Part shown: in pieces, positions 1-8,375 of the stretch
Position numbering within the stretch: the first letter of the stretch is position 1
Layout of the letters: every line of letters starts with the position of its first letter
Assembly (NCBI GenBank): GCA_025450405.1
Contig: JANWHL010000197.1
Coordinates: 1-15,360 of the forward strand
DNA length: 15,360 nt
Source: Ktedonobacterales bacterium
GTDB lineage: Bacteria > Chloroflexota > Ktedonobacteria > Ktedonobacterales > JADMIN01
Direction: 5' to 3'
The notes under the pieces: model-generated
What the model saw: only the letters and a program-made list of their open reading frames with translations
Told to the model about the DNA's origin: nothing
The model's database searches: none
Translations under genes and position numbers: made by a program

Positions 1-820
1 CGGCGGTGATGCCGAAGTAAAGCGCCGCGCCGCCTCCACAGATTCCCACGAGCGCCAGCGCCACCACGACATCCAGCGTGGTTAGGCCGTTTGTGCCGGG
101 AGTCCCGGCCAGCACCAGCGAGGCCAGGCCCATCAGCAAACCGACGGCGACACTCAGCCCGGAGCCAACGATGACGATCCACGCCAGCACCAGCCGATAC
201 GTTTCGCCTGGGGCGCGGCGCGGCTGGATCGGCATGAAGCCGTACCCATAGGGATAAGGGTATGGATACGGATAGGCGGGTTGTCCTGCAGGCGCCCGTG
301 GCGCCGCCGGGGCTAGTGGGACCCCATGGGGCCCGGCCCCCGCGGCGCCAGTGCCCGCGTACGTCGCGCCCGCCGGGGCGTAGCCCGGATACGCGTACGC
401 TCCAGCGGCGTACGGGTTGGCGGGGTATGGGTAGCCCGGATATGCCCCGTACGTGGGCGCGGGGTAGACGCCCGTGTTGTATGCGTAGGCCGGATACCGG
501 TACCCACCATTGGGGGCGCCGGCGGTGTTACTCGGCCCGCCAATCGCCGCGGCGGGAGCGGGTCGCGCAATCTCGGTTGCCGGCGCCGTCGGTGGCGGGG
601 TTACGGCGCGAGCGGCGTCCCTGCTGCTGGCTGGTGGCGCGTTCTCCGCGACGGGCTCCGCGCCTTCACCAGACACCGCGGCGGGATCCTGACTGGGATC
701 CTGGCTAGCCGCGGGTTGTACCACCCATAGGCTCGTTGGCGGCACGGCGACCGGGGCGCCGCAGGCCGGGCAAACGCGGTCACCATCCGCAATCGGCAGG
801 CCGCAACGGGAACACTCCAT
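1..820 (-). CDS. Zinc-ribbon, Tyr/Pro-rich membrane protein (3' end outside window)
   Basis: The frame is open from an ATG at 820-818 to the left edge (273 codons), so the C-terminus is missing. GAGAGG at 831-836 lies 10 nt upstream and supports this start. Residues 3, 6, 17 and 20 are cysteines in a CxxC-x10-CxxC zinc ribbon at the extreme N-terminus. Next comes an Ala/Pro/Ser-rich linker to about residue 105, then a repetitive Tyr/Pro/Gly/Ala segment (about 105-197, many YP and YPY units). Two hydrophobic segments follow, at about 206-232 and 247-273. No signal peptide is visible, so the ribbon and the YP-rich arm are probably cytoplasmic ahead of the membrane part. Zinc-ribbon plus low-complexity plus membrane-domain proteins are common in high-GC bacteria and usually have no known function. 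I cannot name the membrane domain because it is cut off. Several long frames on the opposite strand here are by-products of the repetitive GC-rich coding. Confidence 0.85.
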   Translation of the reverse strand, partial: MECSRCGLPIADGDRVCPACGAPVAVPPTSLWVVQPAASQDPSQDPAAVSGEGAEPVAENAPPASSRDAARAVTPPPTAPATEIARPAPAAAIGGPSNTAGAPNGGYRYPAYAYNTGVYPAPTYGAYPGYPYPANPYAAGAYAYPGYAPAGATYAGTGAAGAGPHGVPLAPAAPRAPAGQPAYPYPYPYPYGYGFMPIQPRRAPGETYRLVLAWIVIVGSGLSVAVGLLMGLASLVLAGTPGTNGLTTLDVVVALALVGICGGGAALYFGITA

Positions 821-943
821 GCTCACTACGCCTCTCGAGATGGAACGCTTTCGCCTCCCGGGACATTTCACGTTTCGTGCCCCGCGGGGCAGAGTTCCGG
901 CCAGTCAGGCGCAACGTGCTCGCCGCCATGGCGCGGTATCTGA

Positions 944-952
944 AGTATAGCA
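944..952 (-). promoter_or_regulatory. Candidate extended -10 promoter for the zinc-ribbon gene
   Basis: On the minus strand the sequence reads TGCTATACT, a TG-n plus a five-of-six match to TATAAT. It would start transcription near 937 and give a leader of about 117 nt. No good -35 hexamer lies 16-18 nt upstream, which is tolerable for an extended -10 promoter. This is a pattern match only. Confidence 0.4.
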
Positions 953-999
953 AAAGCTCGGCCGAATGGCACGCACCAATTTAGCGACAGCTCCGCGCG

Positions 1000-1013
1000 T
1001 GAGTGGCCACTCA
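1000..1013. promoter_or_regulatory. 14-bp perfect palindrome, possible operator
   Basis: TGAGTGGCCACTCA is a perfect palindrome with no loop. It lies about 50 bp upstream of the candidate -10 element of the zinc-ribbon gene, where a dimeric regulator could bind. No second copy was noticed in the window, and a chance occurrence in GC-rich DNA is possible. Confidence 0.25.
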
Positions 1014-1160
1014 GCGGCCCCGCCTTGTATACGTCGCTCGCGTGCTGCTGGTGACACGCCGTTGAATTACCTCACGTTGCCACCATATGCCATCAGCCGG
1101 CGCTATCCGCTGCGCGCAATCCGCGCCTGGCCACCCGTGGCGCTGAACCCGGCGGTGCCG

Positions 1161-4100
1161 CTATGAGACTCGAGGCACGACGGCGCTGACGGTCGGGAGG
1201 GCCTCGACGGCGCCCGGCCCGAGGATATCTTCCAGCTGCCCCTGCAATTCCGGGCAGAAGCGCACCCCCGATCCATCCAGCGGTGGCATAAGTCGAACCA
1301 GCCAGTGGCTGTTGCGAATTTCCAGCTCGCAGCGGTCCTGGCCAGGGAACTTGCGTAGAACGCCAAGCAGTTCCTCTATTCGCACACGGTCGCGGACGTC
1401 GTTGTTGGTCCGCGCAAAGCGCACGCGGACCAGGTACTCGCGGCGGTTGAGCTCCTCTTCGGAGACCTCGAGAACTTCGACGGATTCGCAGACCAGCTGC
1501 GGCTCGTCCTCGCGGAGCTTGACCGTGCCGGTGACCAGGACGATGGCGTCCTCGCGCCAGCGGTCGGCGGTCGCCTCATAGACGCGGGGAAACACGACTA
1601 CCTCGATGCTGCCCTGCGTGTCCTCCAGTTGGATAGCGGCCATGGCATCGCCGCGCTTAGTCATGATGCGGCGGACGGACGCGATGCGGCCGCCGAGCGT
1701 CACCGTCTGGCCGACCCACTCCTCGTTCAAATATGCAGTGGTCGCGTTGGTGCGCCGTTTGAGGGCGGCGGCGACATGCGCGAGCGGGTGGGCGGAGATA
1801 TAGAGGTTCAGCAGCTCCTTCTCCCAGGCCAAGAGCTGCTGGCGCGAGTGATCGGGAACGTCTGGGAGTTGAAAGGCGATCACCCCTGAGTCGTCGCCCG
1901 CGTCGCTCGCGCCAAACAGGCTATTCTGCCCGATCTCGCGCATCTTCCGGATGGACTGCCCGAGAGACACGGCGCGGTCAATGCCCGCGAGGAGCTGACT
2001 TCTGCGTCCGAAGGCGTCGAGCGCGCCGGCCTTGATCAGGCATTCCAGCGCGCCCCGTGTGAGGGCACGGGAATCCGTCCGAGCGCAGAGATCCGCGAGC
2101 GAGCGGAAGGGACCGCCAGTGCGACGTGCCTCCAGGATTTCCTCGACCGGGCGGGGTCCCACCCCCTTGATGGCCAGCATGCCGAAGCGCACGGCCTGTC
2201 GCGGTCCGTCGGGATCGGCCAGGCTTGCGGTGCCGTTGGGTTCGATCGCTTCTGGTGGCTGGTCCTCGACGGTGAACCCACTCTCGCTGTGGTTGACATC
2301 CGGGGGCAGCACTTCCACACCCATCCGCCGGCACTCCGCGACGGCGGCAGCGACCTTCTTGGCGTCCCCGGCCTCCGTGGTCAGGGTGGCGGCCATGAAC
2401 TCGGCGGTGTAGTTGGCCTTGAGATACGCAGTTTGATAGGCAACCCACCCGTATGCGGCCGCATGGGACTTATTAAATCCATAGCCAGCGAACGGCTCGA
2501 TAAACGCGAAGATCTCCGCGGCGACTTCCGGGTCAATCCCGCTATGCTTCTCGCAGCCCTTGATGAACTTGTCGCGGTATTTCAGCAGCTCCTCGCGGAT
2601 CTTCTTGGACATCGCCTTGCGGAACTTGTCCACCTCACCCCAGGAGAAGCCGGCGAGCTCAATGGCGATGAGCAGCACCTGATCCTGGTACACGATGACG
2701 CCGTACGACTCGCGCAGCAGCGGCTCGAGCTTCGGATGGAGGTAGGCGATCCGGACCTGACCGTGCTTCGCCTTGATGAACTGCGGGATCGAGTCCATCG
2801 GGCCGGGGCGGTAGAGGGCGACCATCGCCGTGAGGTCCTCGATGCGGGTGGGCTTGAGCTCCTTAATGTACGTCCGCATGGCGCCGGATTCGAGCTGGAA
2901 AACCCCCGTTGTTTCGCCCTCGCCGAGCAGTGCGTACGTCCTGGCATCATCGTCGGGTAGGCGGTCCAGGTCAAGTTCGAGGCCGCGCGTCTGCCGGATG
3001 AACTGCTGGCAATTGAGGAGGATGGTGAGGTTGGAGAGGCCGAGAAAGTCGAATTTGAGCAGGCCGAGCTCTTCGAGGTGTGCCTGTTCATACTGGGAGA
3101 CGAGCCAGGGATTGGGGTCCTTGTGGTCGCGGTACTGGAGCGGCACGACCGTGTCGAGCGCCTCGCGCGAGATGACGACGCCCGCGGCGTGGATGCCAAG
3201 ACTGCGGACCGTCCCCTCAAGGTCGCGGGCCATATCCACCAGGCGATGGATCTGGGCGCTCTGCTCGTAGATCTGCTTGAGGTCCTTGACTTGTTCGAGC
3301 GCGCTAGTAATGGTCACCTTAGGCCCGCCGGGGATGAGGCGGGCGACGCGGTCAGCGTCCTGCTGCAGGCCCATGACCCTGCCAACATCGCGGATGGCGG
3401 CTTTGGCGGCCATGGTATTAAAGGTGACGATCTGAGCGACCTTTTCCCAGCCGTACTTCTCGGAGACATAGCGGATGACCTCCTCGCGACGGTCGTCGGG
3501 GAAGTCCATGTCAATATCCGGCATGCCCTTGCGCTCAGGATTCAGGAAGCGCTCGAATAGCAGGTCGTAGCGGAGGGGGTCCACATTCGTGATCCCGAGG
3601 ACGTATGCGATGAGACTGCCGGCTGCCGAGCCGCGAGCCACGCAGCGCATGCCGTGGCTACGGGCGTAATTGGTGTAGTCCCACACGATGAGGAAGTACG
3701 AGACGAAGCCCTTGGAGCGAATGATCTCAAACTCGTAATCAAGCTTGCGCTGGATGGCCTCGGTGATGTCGCCGAAACGCTCCTTGATACCTTGCAGGCA
3801 GAGATAATAGAGATACTCGCCCTGATCACGGAACTCGGAAGGGATCGGATAGTGGGGAAGGAGATCCGCGCCGAACTCGATGTCCACATCGCACCGCTCG
3901 GCCACGCGCATCGTATTGGTGAGGGCATCGGGCAACTCAGGGAAGAGGCGTGCCATCTCGTCAGGGGATTTGAGGTAGTACTGGCTGCTATCGAACTTCA
4001 TGCGCTTGGGTTCGTCGAGCGTCTTGCCGGTCTGGACACAGAGGAGGATGTCCTGGGCCTCCGCGTCGTGCGCCTCGACATAGTGCAGGTCGTTGGTGGC

Positions 4101-4703
4101 CAGGAGTGGCACACCGGTCTCCCGGTGAAGGTCATAGAGAAGACCATTGAGCTTGCCCTGGGGCGATTCAGCGGCCTCGTGGTCCTGGATCTCGAGGTAG
4201 AAATTGTCGGGGCCGAAGACTTCGCGATACCAGGTGACCGCGGCGCGAGCGCCATTCAGATCACCCTTGAGGAGGAGCTCAGGAATCTCGCCAGATAGGC
4301 AACTGGACGTGACGATGAGACCTTCGGCGTGTTGCGAGAGCACCTTCTTGTCCACGCGAGGGCGATAGTGATAGCCCCGTGTGTGGGCGATCGTGGTGAG
4401 CTTCAGGAGGTTACGATAGCCGACCTGGTTGCGTGCGAGCATCAGCAGATGGTTGTACTCGTAGCGGCCAGTCTTTTCCTCGATGCTCGGCGCCAGATAG
4501 CCTTCGACGCCGATGATGGGCTTGATGCCGGCGGCCCGAGCCTTTTTGTAGAAGTCGAGGGTGCCATACATGCCGCCGTGGTCGGTGAGGGCAACGGCAT
4601 TCATACCCGCGGCCGTGGTGGCGGCAATTAGACGGTCAAGACGAGACTGGCCGTCAAGTAGGCTGAACTCGGAGTGGACGTGAAGGTGGGTAAAGTCGGG
4701 CAC
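1161..4703 (-). CDS. dnaE: DNA polymerase III subunit alpha
   Basis: This is the replicative polymerase catalytic subunit, 1180 aa, close to the usual length for DnaE (E. coli 1160). I chose the GTG at 4703-4701 because GGAGG (4712-4716) lies 8 nt upstream and the protein then starts right at the PHP motif. An upstream in-frame start at 4805 would add 34 residues of low-complexity sequence. The N-terminal PHP domain (about 5-280) shows HLHVH (His8, His10), Asp41-His42, Glu67, His85, Cys135 and Asp205-x-His207. The palm carries PDIDMDF with Asp396 and Asp398, and the third catalytic Asp552 in FDFLGL, matching E. coli D401/D403/D555. The GYGFNKSHAAAYG block is at about 741-753, a helix-hairpin-helix (IKGVGPRPVEEIL) near 844 and an OB-fold near 997-1048. 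The apparently complete PHP metal site is typical of non-proteobacterial DnaE, where it can serve as a proofreading exonuclease; activity here is inferred. The gene stands alone, divergent from the M1 peptidase. Confidence 0.97.
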   Translation of the reverse strand: MPDFTHLHVHSEFSLLDGQSRLDRLIAATTAAGMNAVALTDHGGMYGTLDFYKKARAAGIKPIIGVEGYLAPSIEEKTGRYEYNHLLMLARNQVGYRNLLKLTTIAHTRGYHYRPRVDKKVLSQHAEGLIVTSSCLSGEIPELLLKGDLNGARAAVTWYREVFGPDNFYLEIQDHEAAESPQGKLNGLLYDLHRETGVPLLATNDLHYVEAHDAEAQDILLCVQTGKTLDEPKRMKFDSSQYYLKSPDEMARLFPELPDALTNTMRVAERCDVDIEFGADLLPHYPIPSEFRDQGEYLYYLCLQGIKERFGDITEAIQRKLDYEFEIIRSKGFVSYFLIVWDYTNYARSHGMRCVARGSAAGSLIAYVLGITNVDPLRYDLLFERFLNPERKGMPDIDMDFPDDRREEVIRYVSEKYGWEKVAQIVTFNTMAAKAAIRDVGRVMGLQQDADRVARLIPGGPKVTITSALEQVKDLKQIYEQSAQIHRLVDMARDLEGTVRSLGIHAAGVVISREALDTVVPLQYRDHKDPNPWLVSQYEQAHLEELGLLKFDFLGLSNLTILLNCQQFIRQTRGLELDLDRLPDDDARTYALLGEGETTGVFQLESGAMRTYIKELKPTRIEDLTAMVALYRPGPMDSIPQFIKAKHGQVRIAYLHPKLEPLLRESYGVIVYQDQVLLIAIELAGFSWGEVDKFRKAMSKKIREELLKYRDKFIKGCEKHSGIDPEVAAEIFAFIEPFAGYGFNKSHAAAYGWVAYQTAYLKANYTAEFMAATLTTEAGDAKKVAAAVAECRRMGVEVLPPDVNHSESGFTVEDQPPEAIEPNGTASLADPDGPRQAVRFGMLAIKGVGPRPVEEILEARRTGGPFRSLADLCARTDSRALTRGALECLIKAGALDAFGRRSQLLAGIDRAVSLGQSIRKMREIGQNSLFGASDAGDDSGVIAFQLPDVPDHSRQQLLAWEKELLNLYISAHPLAHVAAALKRRTNATTAYLNEEWVGQTVTLGGRIASVRRIMTKRGDAMAAIQLEDTQGSIEVVVFPRVYEATADRWREDAIVLVTGTVKLREDEPQLVCESVEVLEVSEEELNRREYLVRVRFARTNNDVRDRVRIEELLGVLRKFPGQDRCELEIRNSHWLVRLMPPLDGSGVRFCPELQGQLEDILGPGAVEALPTVSAVVPRVS

Positions 4704-4905
4704 GGTGCGGGCCTCCGAGTGGAACCGCGGGACAGCTGTGGAAGGAGGTGGCGCGTTGACGACTCGTGGCACACCGCGAGGCAAGGTCTTAACTGACCGC
4801 GACATCCCCTGGTGGGACGCGGGGCTATGTCAGGCACTACGGGGCACGCGAAGGCTGGGTGCCCGTGATCTAGGACGTGCCACGGGTGCGGCGCGCCACG
4901 AGTGC

Positions 4906-4935
4906 ATGATACCCTCGCCGCCTGGCTGCGCGCAA
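4906..4935 (-). promoter_or_regulatory. Possible dnaE promoter
   Basis: The minus strand reads TTGCGC (4930-4935), an 18-nt spacer, then TATCAT (4906-4911). Transcription would start near 4899 and leave a leader of about 195 nt before the dnaE GTG. The -35 match is poor, so this is only a candidate. Confidence 0.3.
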
Positions 4936-5112
4936 CGCACGGGACTGATGACCGGGCAATCGTGGCACGGATCGAGACGCGCCCCCATACGCTGCCATGG
5001 CTATGGACCCTCAGCGCGAAGGGTGACGACATGTCCGGGTGTTCGCCTGGGGCGCTCGGACTCGCGCGCACCTGGACCGCCCACCGCGGTCATTGTCATC
5101 CATCTCGCGTGT

Positions 5113-5141
5113 TTGACGCGGACCATACAGTCTGGTACGAT
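5113..5141 (+). promoter_or_regulatory. Sigma70-type promoter for the M1 peptidase gene
   Basis: TTGACG (5113-5118), a spacer of exactly 17 nt, and TACGAT (5136-5141) make the best -35/-10 pair seen in the window. It points toward the peptidase gene, whose start lies about 214 nt beyond the predicted transcription start. The unusually long leader is noted under findings. Confidence 0.55.
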
Positions 5142-5361
5142 CATGAGCTGTCTCCCCACACGAGACACCGTATGCGCCCGCGTTGGCCCTCGGCGTGCAC
5201 TGATCCCGCATGCACGCGCGGCGCCATGCCCCCCGCGAGCAACGACCATAGGGCGCCACACGGTCCGGTAATCCGCGACCGTGCGCCAGATCCGCTCCCG
5301 CTATGCCGTGCCGCGTCATAATCAACATCGGTCAATCTCCTCGATCAAAGGAGTGACACTC

Positions 5362-8271
5362 GTGACCTTCCAAGACCATGACGACCTCGTCGACAACACG
5401 CTCAGCGACCGTGCCCATGACACGATCCTCGAGTTCGACTTCGATGCCATGCCCACGGCGCCCGCAACGCGGACACCCGAGCCTCCCGCCTTCGCGCTTC
5501 CTGGCGACCGCCCGCACTATTCCCCCGATCGGCCATCCGACGTCCGTCATGTCCACATCGACGTGACGCTCGACTTTGACCGCCGCATGGTCGCCGGCAC
5601 CGTTACCACCACCTTCGCCGCACTCTTCGAAGAGGTACGCCAGGTGACATTCGACGCTGGCGACCTCGGTGTGGACCGCGTGACGCTCGCCCATGGCGAC
5701 ACGGCGCTCGAATCCTGGTCAGAGGGTGAGCGCCTGGTCGTTCGGCTCGACCGCCCCTACGCCCATGGCGAGGAGTTCGCCGTCAGCGTCCACTATGCCA
5801 CGCAGCCGCGCTCCGGACTCCACTTCGTCGGCCCAGACGCCGGCGACCCCGACCGCCCAGTCCAAGCATGGACCCAGGGGCAGCCAGAGTCGAACCATTT
5901 CTGGTTCCCGTGCCACGACTTTCCCAATGACCGCGCCACCACCTCTGTCCACGCCACCGTCCCGGCGCGGTTCTTCGCTCTGTCCAATGGACGCCTGGAG
6001 GGCGTGGACGACCACCCCGAGTCGGGCACCCGCACCTTCCGCTGGCACCACGCCGTGCCCCACCCGGCCTATCTCGTCACCCTGGTCGCGGGCGAGTTCA
6101 GCGAGGTTCTCGACCACTGGCGCGACATCCCGGTGAACTATTACGTGCGCCCAGGACGCGAGGCCGACGCGCACCAGATGTTCGATAAGACGCCGGCCAT
6201 GCTCGCGTTTTACTCTGAGCGTTTCGGCGTGGACTATCCCTACGAAAAGTACGCGCAGATCGTGCCCGAGCTCTTCACCGGCGCCATGGAGAACACCAGC
6301 GCCACCACCCATAGCTTCCGCCTGCTGCCAGACCAGCGCGCCATGCTCGATTGGTCGCCGGTGCCCGTGGTCGCCCACGAGCTCGTCCACCAGTGGTTTG
6401 GCGACCTGCTCACCTGCCGTGACTGGGGCAACATCTGGCTTAACGAGTCCTTCGCCACGTACTTGGAGATGGCCTGGAAGCAGCACGACGAGGGCGAGGA
6501 CGAATTCCGTGTGGAGGTCCGCAACAACCTGCGCGCCTACCTGGACGCGGACCGCCATGGCCGGCGCCCGATCGTCTACAACGTCTACTATAAAGATGGC
6601 CAGGAGCTTTTCGACCGCCATGTCTACGAGAAAGGCTCGCTTGTCCTGAACCTGCTCCGCTTCGTCGTCGGCGAAGAGCCCTTCTGGCGCGCGATCCAGC
6701 TCTACACACGGCGCAACCGCGGCCGCGAGGTGATCGCCGCCGACCTTGAACGCGCTTTTGAGGAGGCGACTGGCCGCGGCATGGCGCGTCTCTTCGAGGA
6801 ATGGGTCTATGGCGCCGGCCACCCCGACTTCAAGATTTCCTTCTCATGGGACGACGATCGGCGCACGGCCCGACTTAGCGTCAGTCAGCGCCAGGCGCGC
6901 GACGGCGGCACGACGTTCCACGTGCCGGTCGAGATCGTCTTCGCCGTGCCCACGGGCAATGACCCGCGCGTTGGCGAAAATGGCGAGGTGGATGGTTCCG
7001 ACCTGCCGGTGGACTTCATCACCTTCCGCGCTGATCTCGAGGAGGCTGAGCAGACCTTCTACTTCCCACTCGCGGCCCGTCCGGTCATGGTCCGCTTCGA
7101 TCCCGGCAGCCGTATCCCCAAGACATTCCAGTTCGAGCGCCCCGCGGACCTGCTCCGTTTCCAGTTGCGTCGCGACCCAGACGTGCTCGGGCGCATGGAG
7201 GCCGCCGAGGCGCTGGGCCGGCTGGGCGATCCGCGGAGCCGCGACACGCTTGCTAAAGCATTGCTGGATGAGCCGTTCTGGGCCGTCCGCGGGGCGATTG
7301 CCGGAGCTCTGGGGCGCATGCGCGACGAGCCGGCGCTGGATGCCCTGCTTACCGGCCTGGCGCGTGTGGAAGATCCCAAAGCGCGGCGGGCCATGGCGAC
7401 GGCGCTCGGCGAATTCCAGATGCCGGCGCAGCCCGCGCTGGCGGAGCGCGCAGGCGATGCCCTTGCCACGCTTCTGGCACGCGGCGACCCCAGTTATTTC
7501 GTCGAGGCCGCCGCCGCTACCGCCCTGGGCCGGACCCGCACGCCCGGCGCCTTCGATAAACTCACATCCCTCCTCGGTCGGGGTTCATGGAATGAGACGA
7601 TCCGCGCCGGCATTTTCGCGGGGTTAGGCGAGCTCGCCGAGGCGCGCGTGGTCGGGGTCATCGTGGGGTGGCTGCTCGACCGACACAACTCCATCCAGGT
7701 CCGCCAGGCAGCGGCAGGCGGCCTGCGGACGCTCGCGGCCACCCACCGGCTCCCGCCGGGCGACGCGCACACGCACGCGGTCGATGGCGCCATCGCGGCC
7801 CTGGACGATCCCTGGGAATCCGTACAGTATCAATCCCTCGGCGCGCTCCGCGATCTCGGGGATGACCGGGCCATCGCGGCCGTCCAGCGTTTCGCCGACC
7901 GCGCGGTGGACATGCGCGGCACGCGTATCGCGCGCCAGACACTCGCCGCCCTCCGTGGCGGCCGCACCCGCGACGACGAGACACGCCGCCTGCGCACCGA
8001 CTTCGACGAGATGCGCGAGGAGAACCGCAAGCTCCGCGACCGCCTCGGCGCGCTCGAGGCACGTCTCGGTGAGGACTCGGGGACCAACGGCGCGTCGGAA
8101 ACTGGCGCGTCAACCAACGGGTCCGTGGGCAAAGGACACCAGACCGCTCACGCCACCCCGCACCAAGCCGATACGCCATCGCCCAGCACCAAGTCCGCGG
8201 CGCGCAAGTCCGCGTCCACGGCTCGCCCGCACACTGGCCAGGCCGGCACATCCAAACCCAAGGCGAACTGA
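5362..8271 (+). CDS. M1 family zinc aminopeptidase with C-terminal HEAT repeats
   Basis: This predicted cytosolic metallo-aminopeptidase of 969 aa would remove N-terminal residues from peptides. The GTG start at 5362 follows AAAGGAG (5347-5353) with 8 nt spacing. A frame start at 5281 would add 27 residues and has no ribosome site. The substrate-anchoring GAMEN is at 307-311. The zinc site is HELVH (His339, Glu340, His343) with Glu362 in NESFA, exactly HExxH-x18-E. Tyr422 in VYEKGS is the expected transition-state tyrosine, and the WFPCHD block upstream is also typical of M1. From about 604 to 870 there are roughly seven HEAT repeats (PBS-lyase type, with motifs such as AAEALGRLGD). Then come a short Arg/Glu/Leu coiled coil (about 870-907) and a Ser/Thr/Ala/Lys/Pro disordered tail to the end. 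No signal peptide or membrane segment is visible. M1 proteins often have a helical C-terminal domain, but this HEAT, coil and tail arrangement suggests a scaffold or partner-binding role (inference). Confidence 0.96.
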   Translation: MTFQDHDDLVDNTLSDRAHDTILEFDFDAMPTAPATRTPEPPAFALPGDRPHYSPDRPSDVRHVHIDVTLDFDRRMVAGTVTTTFAALFEEVRQVTFDAGDLGVDRVTLAHGDTALESWSEGERLVVRLDRPYAHGEEFAVSVHYATQPRSGLHFVGPDAGDPDRPVQAWTQGQPESNHFWFPCHDFPNDRATTSVHATVPARFFALSNGRLEGVDDHPESGTRTFRWHHAVPHPAYLVTLVAGEFSEVLDHWRDIPVNYYVRPGREADAHQMFDKTPAMLAFYSERFGVDYPYEKYAQIVPELFTGAMENTSATTHSFRLLPDQRAMLDWSPVPVVAHELVHQWFGDLLTCRDWGNIWLNESFATYLEMAWKQHDEGEDEFRVEVRNNLRAYLDADRHGRRPIVYNVYYKDGQELFDRHVYEKGSLVLNLLRFVVGEEPFWRAIQLYTRRNRGREVIAADLERAFEEATGRGMARLFEEWVYGAGHPDFKISFSWDDDRRTARLSVSQRQARDGGTTFHVPVEIVFAVPTGNDPRVGENGEVDGSDLPVDFITFRADLEEAEQTFYFPLAARPVMVRFDPGSRIPKTFQFERPADLLRFQLRRDPDVLGRMEAAEALGRLGDPRSRDTLAKALLDEPFWAVRGAIAGALGRMRDEPALDALLTGLARVEDPKARRAMATALGEFQMPAQPALAERAGDALATLLARGDPSYFVEAAAATALGRTRTPGAFDKLTSLLGRGSWNETIRAGIFAGLGELAEARVVGVIVGWLLDRHNSIQVRQAAAGGLRTLAATHRLPPGDAHTHAVDGAIAALDDPWESVQYQSLGALRDLGDDRAIAAVQRFADRAVDMRGTRIARQTLAALRGGRTRDDETRRLRTDFDEMREENRKLRDRLGALEARLGEDSGTNGASETGASTNGSVGKGHQTAHATPHQADTPSPSTKSAARKSASTARPHTGQAGTSKPKAN

Positions 8272-8295
8272 CCGGCCGGCGTCCTGAGCGGCCGG
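8272..8295. terminator. Stem-loop directly after the M1 peptidase stop codon
   Basis: CCGGCCG (8272-8278) pairs with CGGCCGG (8289-8295) across a 10-nt loop, starting at the base after the stop codon. There is no T-run. It may work with the second hairpin just downstream as a termination or mRNA 3'-end structure. Confidence 0.35.
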
Positions 8296-8307
8296 CATCA
8301 ATGTCGG

Positions 8308-8335
8308 GGCGAGCGCGTCTTACATCGCGCTCGCC
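8308..8335. terminator. Probable bidirectional terminator stem-loop
   Basis: GGCGAGCGCG (8308-8317) and CGCGCTCGCC (8326-8335) form a perfect 10-bp stem with an 8-nt loop. It lies in the 104-bp gap between the convergent peptidase gene and the minus-strand gene ending at 8376. It lacks a U-tract on both strands, so it is not a textbook intrinsic terminator. The position and GC-rich stem still make a transcript-end role for both genes the simplest reading. Confidence 0.55.
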
Positions 8336-8375
8336 TCGGCTAAATCCCGGTTATCCGCGCCAGATAGCTCTGCCC

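Larger units (their letters stand above)
821..1160. other. Intergenic region between dnaE and the zinc-ribbon gene
   Basis: These 340 bases separate two minus-strand genes. They hold the ribosome site of the zinc-ribbon gene, a candidate extended -10 promoter at 944-952 and a 14-bp perfect palindrome at 1000-1013. No convincing coding frame, tRNA or strong terminator was seen. The short inverted repeat at 1112-1126 (5-bp stem) is too weak to call a dnaE terminator. Confidence 0.6.
4704..5361. other. Divergent intergenic region between dnaE and the M1 peptidase gene
   Basis: These 658 bases lie between divergent genes. They contain the dnaE ribosome site, a weak minus-strand promoter candidate (4906-4935), a good plus-strand promoter (5113-5141) and a leader of more than 200 nt before the peptidase start. 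Long frames exist on both strands, but their products are Arg/Pro/His-rich, have no family motif and lack Shine-Dalgarno sites, so I do not call genes here. No tRNA T-arm or riboswitch core was recognised. Confidence 0.6.

Noticed and set aside
262..730. Two plus-strand open frames opposite the zinc-ribbon gene
   Set aside because: Their products are Arg/Pro/Gly-rich without motifs. They mirror the repetitive coding of the minus-strand gene, which has a start, a ribosome site and a zinc ribbon.
4704..4805. 34-residue N-terminal extension of DnaE
   Set aside because: The GGAGG site 8 nt before the GTG at 4703 lies inside it, and the protein normally begins at the PHP motif.
4705..5271. 188-codon plus-strand frame in the dnaE/peptidase spacer
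   Set aside because: There is no ribosome site and no recognisable domain. It begins opposite the dnaE start and overlaps both promoter candidates.
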